The notes under the pieces are model-generated. The model saw nothing but the letters and a program-made list of their open reading frames with translations. It had not been told where the DNA came from and made no database searches. The position numbers were made by a program, and so were the translations under genes. From NCBI GenBank assembly GCA_002943765.1, contig PQWQ01000026.1, positions 310,001 to 374,000 of the forward strand: 64,000 nucleotides of DNA. Reading direction: 5' to 3'. Source of the DNA: Psoroptes ovis. Lineage: Eukaryota; Arthropoda; Arachnida; Sarcoptiformes; Psoroptidae. Shown here one piece after another: positions 1 to 11,690 of the stretch (the first letter of the stretch is position 1; every line of letters starts with the position of its first letter).

Positions 1-845
1 TTCAATACCAAACCATCGAATGTCTAAAAGAAAATTATAAATTTCCCTTATATTCATTCAAAACCATAAATAACTAGGTGAATGGTACATTTTGCAATGA
101 TAATTTTCATTAAATTAAATATTCTATAATAGGAAAATTGAACAATAAATGTACATAAAATAGCACGATTATATTTGATTTCATAGGAAACCAATTAATA
201 CGAAAACATCATGTTATTGTTTTAATTGAAACAACAAAAGATTTTCGATCGTTTTCTATGGTTTATTTATGTCAAAATTAATCAATTTGATTATTGATAA
301 TAATAATAATAATAATGAAGAAAATTCAAAGAATTTCGCAAAGAAATATCAGTTTCCTTCTTATTTATTATCAGAAATAATATTTTTATTTTGGCAAAAT
401 GAAAATAATGAAAAAAACACCGAAATTCATTGTAATGTAATAGGTTACCAATGATTTTCATTACACACAAACATACATACACACAAATCGTATCATTCTT
501 ATGTTTCATCTTTATTTTAAAGCAGGGTTCGTATATCATTATCATTATTATTATTTGTGCTAATTCATAGCTGAAATTCAATGTAAAACATATAAATAAG
601 AGAATCAAATTCAAAAGATCAGAAAAATCTTTAAGAATAAAACATATTTGAAACATATATTTGTAATATGTTTAGTGTAATATAAATACAATCTTATTAG
701 TAATAATATTAATAATTTCAATAAGATTGTCATTTTGTTTTTTGTTTTTTTGTAAAAATATAAATATATTAATCAAATATTATCAGTGTATGGTATCTGT
801 ATCAGTGTATCTGTGCATCTAGGCTGCTTTGTGTGAAATGAATCA

Positions 846-925
846 TTAGGTTGTCCGAAAAGTTCTTGCCGATTTTCTAATGATTTTCTATGATATAACC
901 GGCAAAAACTTTTCGGACAACCTAA
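846..925 (+). mobile_element. Mariner-type MITE, copy 1 (subtype B)
   Basis: An 80 bp fold-back element that starts TTAGGTTGTCCGAAAAG and ends in the reverse complement. Its arms are about 26 bp, longer than in most copies, because the match continues through TTGCCG/CGGCAA with one mismatch. The loop contains TTTTCTATGATATAAC, shared only with the copy at 10331. The ends resemble Tc1/mariner inverted repeats. No transposase is encoded. Confidence 0.85.
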
Positions 926-3342
926 TATATCATGAATAAATAAATGAATAAATAAGGATGAATAGGAATCATTTCAGATAATATTATTTTGGATAGATAA
1001 TAGTATTAATAATGTAAATAATCATTGATATTGTTTTTTATTTTTATTTTATTTTATTTTTTGTTATTTGTTCACTATCAGTCCAAAGATAGAAAATAAA
1101 AAAAACAGATTATTATCATCATGATCATGTTCATTGGTCATCAGAATTTTTGTCTTTGATACAAATATCATTTAGATCATATCATTTAGATAATCAGCGA
1201 TGTATCATATCATATGATATGTAGGGATGAAATAAATGAAATAAAAAACAATATTCTCATTAATAATTGAATGTATTGCAAATGAATATAAATAAATCAA
1301 TAGATATGAATGTATTCATCATGATCATCATCAATATATCAGAATGATGCATGAATATGATTGCATTCATAGTTGCTGTTGTTGTTTTTTGACAAGAAAA
1401 TTCATCAAAATCATCGATTAGATTCATAGATACATTCAGTTGTTCATCATTCAATATTGATGATGTTTATGATTCAAATTCAAATAGTAATATGGACATT
1501 TGCATCGACCAAATAACAGCAATAATAATTTAATTATTTATACATGGATAATGATGAAATGGTGAATATTTGAAGGGAAAAAATTTCAAAACATCGAAAT
1601 TTACATTTCAAACAGCCGTACAGCAGCAACGGTTGAAGCAATTGTAAATTTGCCATTGAAAATACCAAAATTAAACCAATTCATTATTATTTGAAACAAT
1701 AATTTGACACATATCAAAATAATGATTATCATTTGTGGTTTTGCTCCGATTCATTATGTAAAATACATTGAATTAATTCAAAAAAAATGAAAAATTTTAC
1801 AATTATAATTGCACATTTGACACCAATGGAAATCCATATGAAATTTATCTCTGATTTTTTTTTTTGTTGAAAAATTTAAAATTAAATTTAATTATTCAAA
1901 AAAAAAGTTATGAAAATGATAATTATACTACTGTCGTCGGTATGAAACTATGAAAAATGAAGCGCTACGAATCCGCGAAATATTCAAATATCAACATTGA
2001 CTATATTGAATTTGAAATTTTTAAAAAAAATTTGCTCTGAATATTTTCCCGGAAATTCTTGGTGATAAATTTGCGGAAGAATAGTCTTAAATCTAAGCGA
2101 GTTATTGACGTAAAAATACGTCTAAATGTTGAGCTATGAAGCCGCACATTAGGTTCTATAGGCGTAGATTAATGTTAAAGAAAAAAATTGCCGGCATTCA
2201 AATGACATGAACAAAATTGAATTTTCAAACGACAGCTTCATAATCGAATGCCATATTTTCTATGCAACATTCTTCACAATGATCAAAGCAAAAGCAAAAA
2301 AAAAATATAAAATCTCATAGTAAACATATGAATAAATAAAGTGAACAAAAAAGTACTGGAAAAAATGAAAATAAAAATAATTAACTGTGTAACTACCGAA
2401 AAGTCTTCACAATTTTCCATTATGATTTAAACTAAGCTAAGCTAATCAAATATGAAATTTTGAATGATAAAACAAAACGAAAAAACTACGAAATTAAACA
2501 AAATAAGGAATAAATTATTTTTATACAAAGATTTTTGAATAGAAACAAAAATAATGAAACAAAATGTACAAAAAAAAAAATATGTGGAAAACTAAATTAT
2601 AATAATTTCATATTTACATTTCAACAAAAAAATGAAAAAATAAAAATAAATGAACTATACACACACATGTATTTTCTATGTGAGAATTAATATGAAATAA
2701 AATGAAATCAAACATAAAAGCATAAAAAAGCATTATTTCAATGAAAGCATTGAAAGAAAGAATTCAAAAAAGAAAAATTTCTATTTTTGATTCATTCTTA
2801 CACTTAATAATTGGAAATGTAAATACACAAGGAACATAAGGAAAAATTCCAATATTTTTTTGTTATTTCATTTAAGTTCAATGAGGAGATGAAACTCTGT
2901 GGGAAAACTTTTTTGTTGTCGTCAAATGAACCAAATAAAGTAATGACAATTGCAACAACAACAACAACAGCAGCGAATCGACTATTTTCCAAAAATATAT
3001 TTATTCCAATTGATTTTTTCAATGCTTTTCACATTGATTTTCAATCAATTTTGATCAAGAAAAAATCTAAAAATATTTTGCTAATTTTGTCTGCCTTGTA
3101 TTTTTCCAAAGGTTTAATTGTTCATACACTTTTTCTAATTCAACTTTTTTTTTTGTTGATTTTCAAAGGAGAAATTCAAATATTCAATATTTTGAATAGA
3201 CGACTTGTGATTCAATATCAAAAAATCAAAATTGTACCCGAAATTCGAATCGAATGAAAGTAGGAAAATGGAAATAATCAAAATAATCAATAAACCATTG
3301 ATATGATATATTATTTGAAGATGTGGAGAAAAAAGTAAAATA

Positions 3343-3425
3343 TTAGGTTGCCCGAAAAGTTCATTCGGCTTAATCACTATAGTTTGGCTCATTGAAAATC
3401 GGCCATAACTTTCCGGATTACCTAA
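3343..3425 (-). mobile_element. Mariner-type MITE, copy 2 (inverted orientation)
   Basis: Terminal repeats TTAGGTTGCCCGAAAAG and the diverged TTCCGGATTACCTAA. The internal part reads in the opposite orientation to most copies: the GGCTTAATC side comes first and the GAAAATCGGCC side last. Confidence 0.8.
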
Positions 3426-4293
3426 TCTTTATACAAATTCAAGCAAGACAAATTGATTCAATTGAATGGCAAAATTATATTGATTTCGATTCGATTGAAA
3501 CAATTTTTCGTTGAATGAAAAATATAAATGGAATAAAAAAAATGAATTTTCGAAAGAAATTGATGGAAAAATACATGTTCGTAGTTGATATATGTCTTGG
3601 AATTTCAAAGAAAAATGAATTGAAATTGCAAGTAAAATTGAAGAAATGTTTTGAATTCGAAAATATCAATCAATCCGAATTGTACAAGTAGTACATGCGA
3701 ATCAGTAGATTCAGTGAATTCTACCGAAAAACATCGGAAAAAACCTTTTCACCATGAACAAGACCGTGACATAGACATTGATATTACATTTCACTATTAG
3801 TATTGTCGGTATTATTAATATTATAATCAAAATACAACAATCATAACAACGATATTGGTCGGAATAATCGAAATATCAATATGTTTCATATTATAATAAT
3901 GATCATTTATGATTCATCGCTCAAAAAAATGATCATTATTATAATGATGGGAAATAATAATGATAAATATATCATTTATAACGATTATCATTTGTGTATT
4001 GATATTTGTATATTGATAATGATGATGTTGATTTTCTATTCAATATTTTATATTTATTCATATTTATTTATTTTTGAGGATTCAAAGTGAGTTGAGTTCA
4101 ATTGAGTTGTGCATATTATTCAGTCATTATTCATTGTGAACAATTATTGAAACAAGTACAATGTAATAATAATATTGTTTGGTAAATGGCAATAAACATG
4201 AACTTGTTCAATATTTTTCATAAGCTGTTTATGAATTTTATTTTTTCAATATTTTATTCAATCTGAAATGATTTGAAATGATTACAATATATA

Positions 4294-4375
4294 TTTGGTT
4301 GTCCGTAAAGTTCTGTCCGATTTTCATGAGCAACTCTTTCGTGATTAAGCCGAATGAACTTTACGGACATCCTAA
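4294..4375 (+). mobile_element. Mariner-type MITE, copy 3
   Basis: About 82 bp with inverted ends containing GGTTGTCCGTAAAGTTC and GAACTTTACGGACATCC. Both arms carry the same TAAAG variant in place of AAAAG, so the arms changed together or the copy came from a variant parent. The core ATTTTCATGAGCAACTCT is shared with the majority subtype. Confidence 0.8.
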
Positions 4376-5079
4376 TATTTTATTTGAATTATGTCTGTGA
4401 AACTTTTCAATTTTCAATTATGTCATTTATTATCAAATTGTTTATTTGTTATATTCATGTATTTTATATTCAAATATTTTCAATCTAAATATTTTGGTTT
4501 ATTTATGTTTATTTCATTTCGTTTTCAAAACAAATATGAATAACAAACATATTTAGCTTTTGGCAATATACGATGACGATGATCACAAATGATAAGTAGA
4601 GTGAATAGTACTCAAATATATTTAGATGAATGAATGAATCGAACAATTGTCGATTCGATGGAAAAATCGATTTCTTTAAGAATTGAAATTTTCCTACTTT
4701 TCGAGTAGTTTCAAGTCCCTTTTCGTGGAGACAAATTGAACATTCTATTACCATCATTTATCATGATTATTGATTGATTCATAATCGATTGATTGTAAGT
4801 ACATCAATATTTTCAAGTGATATCACGCATTATCATTGATAAAGTTTCAAAAATTGATTCACAAATTGATTCAATGAAGATCTTGTGGATAAATTTTGTG
4901 GTTAAATCATTTTTAAATTTTGAAAAATTTGAAAAATTTCTTTATCAAAATTTTACAATCAATCATTGGAATTCTCCGATATTATTATTATTCAAATTAG
5001 TAAAACAAATTCATTCAAATCAATCAATTAATCGATTCAATACATTAATCAATCAATCAAGATAATTATGATAATTATG

Positions 5080-5103
5080 ATTGATTGATTGATTGATTGA
5101 TAA
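5080..5103. repeat. (GATT)n tetranucleotide microsatellite
   Basis: Uninterrupted GATT/ATTG units, one of several ATTG/GAAT-type tetranucleotide tracts in the gene-poor part. Confidence 0.8.
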
Positions 5104-5417
5104 ATTATTATTCTCGAAAACCTTTTAGTTTTCTCTTAGTGTCTAAGCACAGAAGTTTTCTGTCAATATTTCCTAAAAAAAAGAAATCACAAATCAGAAA
5201 CCTTAGAAATTCCAACAATAATAATTGTGGAAATTGTATGGCAATTTCCAATGAAAAAAATATCGAAAAAATAATTGTCAATCGATACGATAATTTCCAA
5301 TAAATGTCAATTTCATTATTTAATAATGTATAGGAAAAATTTTCTGGGGAATTTATTGACATTTTATATCAATAATTACCATATGCAAAATAATAAATGC
5401 ACAAAATTTCAAATGAA

Positions 5418-5487
5418 TTGGTCATAAAGTAATCAATTATTTTTGCATTGAATTCAATGTAAAAATAATTGATTACTTTACGACCAA
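5418..5487. mobile_element. 70 bp fold-back element of a second family
   Basis: A near-perfect palindrome: the left arm TTGGTCATAAAGTAATCAAT and onward is mirrored by ATTGATTACTTTACGACCAA with only two mismatches over 35 bp arms and essentially no loop. It shares no sequence with the TTAGGTTGTCC family. Size and structure suggest a miniature inverted-repeat element, but only one copy is seen here and no target-site duplication is clear. Confidence 0.6.
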
Positions 5488-6779
5488 CGTAATTTATTGA
5501 TCCGATGGAATTTTCACTCTTTATTTTTATTTCATCTCTCATCGATATTTATCGATGATGGCAATAAACCGTCATTTTTACTCTGTTACTTTGTATTCAA
5601 TGATATAAACAATGAAAATTCAATCGATCATCGATTTGGTATTGGTTGCTGTTGCCATGTTGATACAAATTATATTAGAGGTTTATTTATTGATATACAA
5701 TTTCAATGTAATTTTTGACAGCATCAATATGTTTTTTGTTTTGGTGATAGAAACAATTGAATTCTATTGAAGTCTACTGAATTCAATTGAATTCGTTTGA
5801 ATTTTGAATACAAAAATTTTGATTCAATTGCATTCAATTCAAGGCTCAATCGATTGAGGCTCAATTGTTTCAATTGTTGTAAATAAATATGGCTGCCATC
5901 GGTATATGGCTGCCATCGTATCTTTCAAGATTCGAGAAGATAAGAACAATAATTTTTCCGGCCATAAAAATGAATGAAATAAGACTTAGAAAATAAAACA
6001 AAATTAAAATAATAATTATCGAGTTTTTGAAATGATATAGAATTGTCATCATCATGATAATATCATTATTCATTCATTAGGTTATTGTTCTCGCTGTTAT
6101 ATCGTTATATCGTTATATCATTATCATTAAATGTTATGATCTTCATTATCATCACATCATCATTCACACACCAGGAACTAAAATTTTTGAAAATTTTCAA
6201 AAATTTTCATTTTTTTGAATTTCTTGGCTGAATTTCTTTTGTAGAATTCCATTGTTTGCACTTAAGAAAAACAATTATCGATGTGAATGAATATTCAAAC
6301 AATCACAATTGTGAACATTGTTCTAAGGAGAGTTTTCGAGAAAATTATCAAATCAAATAGTAATCGGATTCTCTCTTTGAGTTCACATCATTTTTCTTAG
6401 TGAATTGCTTCATATGTTTATTTTCGATAATATTCTTGAATGAATATTCTTTGAAATTCTTGAATATTCATTTTTCTTCAAAAAATTCTTTGAAAAACTC
6501 TTTCAAAAAATGTTTTTTTTTTTACAAATAATGGCACAGCGTAAATAGGCAAGAAATCGTTGAAAAAATAAAAAATTCATTGTTCATAACATGCGAAACG
6601 AACCAAATGGAGAATACAATATGAATCGATTATGAATTTCTTATTATTTTCTCCTTTATTTTTTCATCTTTAGACTTTCGATATTTCATTTGATCACCAC
6701 ACAAAATGATTCAAATGGCAATTCATGAATTTAAAGATATAAAAATTCAAAAGATAAACCGCTGAGCATATGTCGTTAT

Positions 6780-6802
6780 CGAGAGAGAGAGAGAGGGAGA
6801 GA
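6780..6802. repeat. (GA)n microsatellite
   Basis: GA dinucleotide run with one GG interruption. Confidence 0.8.
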
Positions 6803-7024
6803 ACCAGTCAATATATTTGGTTTTTCGTTTTGCATGATTTTGTGGTTTTTTTCGCTTACTTTCAAATGTCATTGATAAGCACCCATAAACACACATTGTG
6901 AAGCATGAAATTTGTAAAAAATGATAAATCAAATAATAAGAAAAATGAAAAACAAAACAAATTGCATTTCAAATAAGTTTCAAAATAAGAATACGGAGAA
7001 AAAAAATATAACTTTTCAAATCTA

Positions 7025-7107
7025 TTAGGCTGTCCGAAAAGTTCATCCTGCTTATTCGAATAGAAAATTGCTAATGAAAATCGGCCAGAACTTTACGGAC
7101 AACCTAA
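7025..7107 (-). mobile_element. Mariner-type MITE, copy 4 (inverted orientation)
   Basis: Begins TTAGGCTGTCCGAAAAG and ends CTTTACGGACAACCTAA, flanked on both sides by TA, the usual mariner target duplication. Internal sequence is in inverted orientation. Confidence 0.85.
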
Positions 7108-7317
7108 TATATTCTTTAGTATATCAAGATAAATACGAGTGAATGTGAAAAAATCCAAATTTCAAAATCAAATTATTTTGATTATTTTCTTTTTCTTCTT
7201 CTTCTTCTTATTCTTCGATGATTTTTCATCGGAATATATGCCAAACAATTGTTTGAAATATTTTGAAACATGGTGTGAAAAATTGCATGAAATTCGATGA
7301 AAGAATACATGAATATA

Positions 7318-7399
7318 TTAGATTGTCCGAAAAGTTATGGCCGATTTTTATGCAGCAACTCTATCTGATTAAGCAGAATGAACTTTTCGGACAACCTAA
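7318..7399 (+). mobile_element. Mariner-type MITE, copy 5
   Basis: Inverted ends TTAGATTGTCCGAAAAG and CTTTTCGGACAACCTAA around the majority-type core. It lies 210 bp from copy 4 in the opposite orientation, so the two could fold together as a larger inverted repeat. Confidence 0.85.
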
Positions 7400-8030
7400 T
7401 GCAAGAGAATATGAATTTTATAAGAATTGATATGAAAATGAATTTATGAAAATAAATAACAAAGAACGAATAAATAAGAATAAATATAAATGAAATAATA
7501 TGAACAAATAAACAAATTTTGAATCGAGTTGAATAAAGCGAAAATGAAACAGTATTTTCCATCATATTTTCTAAGCCAAACCAATCCACAATTGTTGTCT
7601 ATTTTGCTCTGCTTCGCGTTGCTTCGAAATGCTTTGTTTGAATTCATTTATCCATGAAAATGGAATGGTTTAGAATGGTGAAAACTAAAGTGGAAAATGG
7701 TTGAAAATGATGGAAATGATGGTGCAAAAAAATGAACATTTCAGCCATGAATGTATTTGAGCCATGAATGTATGAATGCGTATGTGTGTGTGTGTTTATT
7801 TGAAAGATTAAATTTGTTAGAATTTGCATTTGTGTATTTGTTTGTGAGTTTGTTTGTGTGTGAATGTGAAGATAAACAAATTGAACAAATAGAATTAAAT
7901 GGAGAAAATACACACAATTTTCATTATTTCACAATTCATTCATATTTTTTCTATGGAAAATTAAATCAATTTTCGACAAATGAACAAACAAACAACCTGC
8001 AAATGCAATTTACCTGGCAAATAAACAAAA

Positions 8031-8125
8031 ATGAATGAATTCAAAATGAATTCAAATAAACAAACGAATGAATTCAAATAAATGGATGGATTCAAAATGA
8101 ATGAATGAATTCAAATGGATGATTA
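8031..8125. repeat. Degenerate minisatellite built on GAATTCAAA
   Basis: GAATTCAAA or GATTCAAA recurs about six times, spaced by AATGAATG or AATAAA-like units. It looks like slippage-derived repeat with no coding character. Confidence 0.6.
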
Positions 8126-9055
8126 TCATATGATTATATCATATGATTATTTCAATTTCTTTTAAATTTCACTTCGAATTTAATTTTCGAAAAAAAATAA
8201 TTGTTTTTGATAATAATTGTTTCTTATGAATATGAAATTTTTGTTTTTTTTTTTTTGGATTTAATTCATTTAGTACAAAATTCATTTATTTTCATTCAAA
8301 ATTATGATTCATAATGTAATACAATTGAATAAAATGATTGTAATCATCGTTAAACTTGGCATTGTTTTGCTTAGTTTTTAATGGAACATTATCAAATCTT
8401 GTAAATATAATTTCAATGAAAACGTTCAAACAAATCAAAACATGAAAATCTAAGAATTTTCTCTGTGTGTGTGTGTTGATGTTTGAGCTTGGTAATGATT
8501 GTCCAAATGCCACATAATGAATAGATCAAATACAGTGATTTAAGATGTATCATTTGTTTCCAAAGATAAGACAATTTAATCAAATAAATTAGATTCTTTT
8601 TGGTCCATTTTTTTCTGATTTCTTGGCCCGAAAAAAAAAAATTAATTGAAATCGCAAACACAAACGAGAAGACATGGACATTTATGATTGTTCATATTTT
8701 ATGATTGTTTTTCAGTACAAAACATTGCATCATGTGCATCCAAAATGAAAAAAATGATTCAAACAATTTCGAATCAAAAAGAATGTTTAGGCATTGAGAT
8801 TCATGTGAAACGTTTGGAAAAATGACCAAAAATTTCATCATGAATTCAATCTTGGAAAAATCAATGTACCAATTTGATCAATACAACAGCTAATGAACGC
8901 TATATTTGTATCGGTACAAATTTAATGAATTGTAAAACACAAACACACAAAAACAACGGAAAAAAATATGAAATTTTTCTAATCAGTTCTATCCACATGA
9001 TGTGGCAAATAATTATAATGATAATTATAAACAATATCTTTGAGCCCAGAAATTA

Positions 9056-9135
9056 TTAGGTTGTCCGAAAAGTTCTGGCCGATTTTCATGAGCAACTCTA
9101 TTGATTGAGCAGCATAAACTTTTAGGACAATTTAA
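9056..9135 (+). mobile_element. Mariner-type MITE, copy 6
   Basis: Intact left end TTAGGTTGTCCGAAAAG, decayed right end (ACTTTTAGGACAATTTAA), flanked by TA on both sides. Majority-type core with TGATTGAGCAGCATAAAC. Confidence 0.85.
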
Positions 9136-9331
9136 TAGTAAAAAAAACAAAATTGAAAAAATTGTAAAATCAACGGAAAACGTGATGAAAATATAATTGA
9201 ATTAATGGAAAAATTTACAAAATATAAATGTTTTAATATTATTCTGGGTTGTAATATACGAAAACATTTTAAATGATAATTTTTTTTTTGCTTTTATCAC
9301 CAAAAAACAATTTTTGTAGCAAAGATAAATA

Positions 9332-9411
9332 TTAGGTTGTCCGAAAAGTTCTGGCCAATTTTAATGAGTAACTCTATTGATTAAGCAGCAGGAACTTTTC
9401 GGACAACCTAA
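9332..9411 (+). mobile_element. Mariner-type MITE, copy 7
   Basis: Both ends intact (TTAGGTTGTCCGAAAAG and its complement). It sits only 196 bp from copy 6 in the same orientation and shares its GAGCAGCA/AAGCAGCA core variant, so the two may be closely related copies. Confidence 0.85.
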
Positions 9412-10330
9412 ATAAATAAAACATGAGACAAAAAATGTATTACAGTGAAGCAAACATTGCAAACATTGGACATTTTAGCCAGTTTTCAATCAATTCGCTT
9501 TCGTTTCATATTTTTTTTTCGATAATTTATGTATCAATTTGTGTTTACATGAAGCAAAAATATCGAATCAAAAGAGAAAAATGAATTGATTGAAATGAAG
9601 TAAATTGAAAAAATTTCCATTCGAAATTGACAAACGAAATATTTGAAATTCAATTTCAAATTTTTTCGAAGGGCAAAATTCTTTAAATTTTTCAAATTTT
9701 CGAAAAATTTCCTTGAATTCCTTGAAAAATGAATTGAATTATAGTTTTCCTCGAAGAAATAATTTTGAAACGAAACTTGAAATGAAAGTGAATCAAATCA
9801 TGAAATCATTATGACATAATAACAAGCACCAAAACAAGTGGACAAATACTTGGACAAATGTGTAGGAGGACAAATAAGTACTCAAAGAAACAAAAACAAA
9901 AACTAAAGAATTTCAAATGTTTCAAATGTTTCAATTTTCTTTTGGGTGAAAAATAAGATCTTGGAACTTTATGAAAATCTTGGAATATGAAAATATTTTT
10001 GGGGAAAATCTTGAAAATTTTCCAAAAACTTTTCACTTTCATTTCGGCATATCATTCGGAGTTATTTCATATTTCGTTCACTCTCATATGATTTGATATG
10101 AACATATTTTGCCTCGAATGAAATTTTCAAAGAATTTCAACGAATTTTTTAAAAATTTTCCATATTTCTTACATACACAAATACATAAATAAATAGACTG
10201 TCATATAAAGATGACAAATAATAATAATAATAATAATAATGTTTCGAAATAATGGAATGTAAAATAAAAATAAGAAGAAATTCAATGAAATCAAATTATA
10301 TCATCATCATCATCATTGAATTTTGAAATT

Positions 10331-10410
10331 TTAGGTTGTCCAAAAAGTTTTTGCTGATATTTCAATCATTTTCTATGATATAACCGGCAAAAACTTTCCG
10401 GACAATCGAA
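10331..10410 (+). mobile_element. Mariner-type MITE, copy 8 (subtype B)
   Basis: Shares with copy 1 the long arms and the TTTTCTATGATATAAC loop, which other copies lack. Ends are slightly decayed (TTAGGTTGTCCAAAAAG; GGACAATCGAA). Confidence 0.8.
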
Positions 10411-11005
10411 TATTTTGATTCTGGAAAAATCAAATGGATTTCCATTGTTTTTTTTTTTATTTCTTCTTCGGGTTCATATAAATGGGAAATGGGAAAAGTT
10501 GATAAAATTGTGAATTACTAAGAGAAAAAGCTTGAAATATTCTTGAATTGGGGGCATGACTTCATTCACTCACCAATTCAATTCGTTCATTCATTCATTG
10601 ATTTTCAATGCACACATCTGCTTCATCAGAAATATTTCATTTCATTTGAATCCAATTTTCAAATTCATTTTACTTTGTATTTTATTCTATTTATTGACAA
10701 ATCGTATAAATTTGGATTGAAAAATAAGAAAATCAATCATCAATTTATTCGTAAAGATTCAAATTTCAAAATCTAATAAGATTTCTTATGAGAATTTCTT
10801 ATATTTTCATATTTATTTTTGGAAAAATTATGGTGAAATGACAATTTCCATCAAATAGAAAACAATTGCATTTTTCAATTGAAAATTGGATTATTTTCAA
10901 AAGAAGAGTGGGAAAAAAAAATTCATGTGGAAATATCCACCCATTGAATTTATCATTGAAAAAAAATGTAAATTATAAATTTATAGTTAATGAGTTATGA
11001 ATTAT

Positions 11006-11085
11006 TGCGGTTGTCCGGAAAGTTCTGGCCGATTTTCATTGGCAACTCTATTGATTAAGCCAAATGAACTTTTCGGACAACCAAT
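11006..11085 (+). mobile_element. Mariner-type MITE, copy 9
   Basis: Inverted arms GGTTGTCCGGAAAGTTC and GAACTTTTCGGACAACC around the majority core. The outermost bases at both ends no longer match the family. Confidence 0.8.
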
Positions 11086-11279
11086 CATCTTTCGTTATCT
11101 CTCAAAAACCAAAAACAAAACAAAATCACTCATTATAATTATGACCATTAGGATTAGACATATACAGCATAATTATTTATGATTGTTTTGCATACCATTT
11201 GTCTCATGTTAAATTGCCATTTGTATGATCAGGTATAGATAGAAATGGATAGAAAAATAAAAAATGAAAAAAAAACACC

Positions 11280-11647
11280 TACCTTTCACCATCATCAACA
11301 TATGTATTATATGTATCAGTACCGATTAATAAATCTCTAAAACGATAACGTGGTGGTAATGGTGAACCTAATAATGGATTCGCTGCTGTTGCTGCCGCTG
11401 AATTATTATTTTTATCTTGTGATTGTTGTTGTTGTAGTTGTTGTTGTTGCTGTGGTGAAATGGTTGGTGATAATGGTGGTACCATTATTGGTGATGGTAC
11501 AAAACCACGATGATATTTGGTTGCTGTTGTTGTTGTTGTTAATGGAGCCGTCATTGCTGATGGAGTTGTAAATTGTGAAAATAATGATGATGATGATGGT
11601 GGTTGTGGTGGTGGCGATTGTTGATCGCTACTACTTGATGAAAACAT
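11280..11647 (-). CDS. Candidate 5' exon, possibly KCNT/SLO2-type potassium channel N-terminus
   Basis: An open frame of 122 codons starts at ATG 11647 and runs to a consensus donor (GAAAG|GTAGGTG on the minus strand) near 11281-11283. The peptide is Ser/Pro/Thr/Gln-rich for about 95 residues and ends in an ordered segment containing PPRYRFRDLLIG and DDGER. From memory, arthropod sodium-activated potassium channels of the SLO2/KCNT family have a similar RYRFRDLL...DDGER segment just before the first conserved block. That resemblance is the only basis for the name. No later channel exon is visible between here and position 1, so the intron would exceed 11 kb. The alternative is an unrelated low-complexity exon. 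Confidence 0.4.
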
Positions 11648-11657
11648 GATGAATTTG

Positions 11658-11690
<33 letters not shown>

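Larger units (their letters stand above)
1..11278. other. Gene-poor A+T-rich region with MITEs; no coding exon recognised
   Basis: No stretch here reads like conserved protein. The open frames present are short, rich in Phe, Ile, Asn and Lys, and match what A+T-rich simple sequence gives by chance. The region carries nine of the 13 mariner-type fold-back elements, a separate 70 bp palindrome, and tri- and tetranucleotide tracts. If the exon at 11280-11647 is a true 5' exon, all of this lies in its first intron, which would be over 11 kb. That is an inference. Confidence 0.6.

Noticed and set aside
291..656. 121-codon minus-strand frame
   Set aside because: Composition and a terminal Tyr run from an ATA/TTA repeat mark it as non-coding.
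11350..11571. Plus-strand frame opposite the candidate channel exon
   Set aside because: Val/Leu-rich antisense shadow of the Thr/Gln/Ser-rich minus-strand exon.
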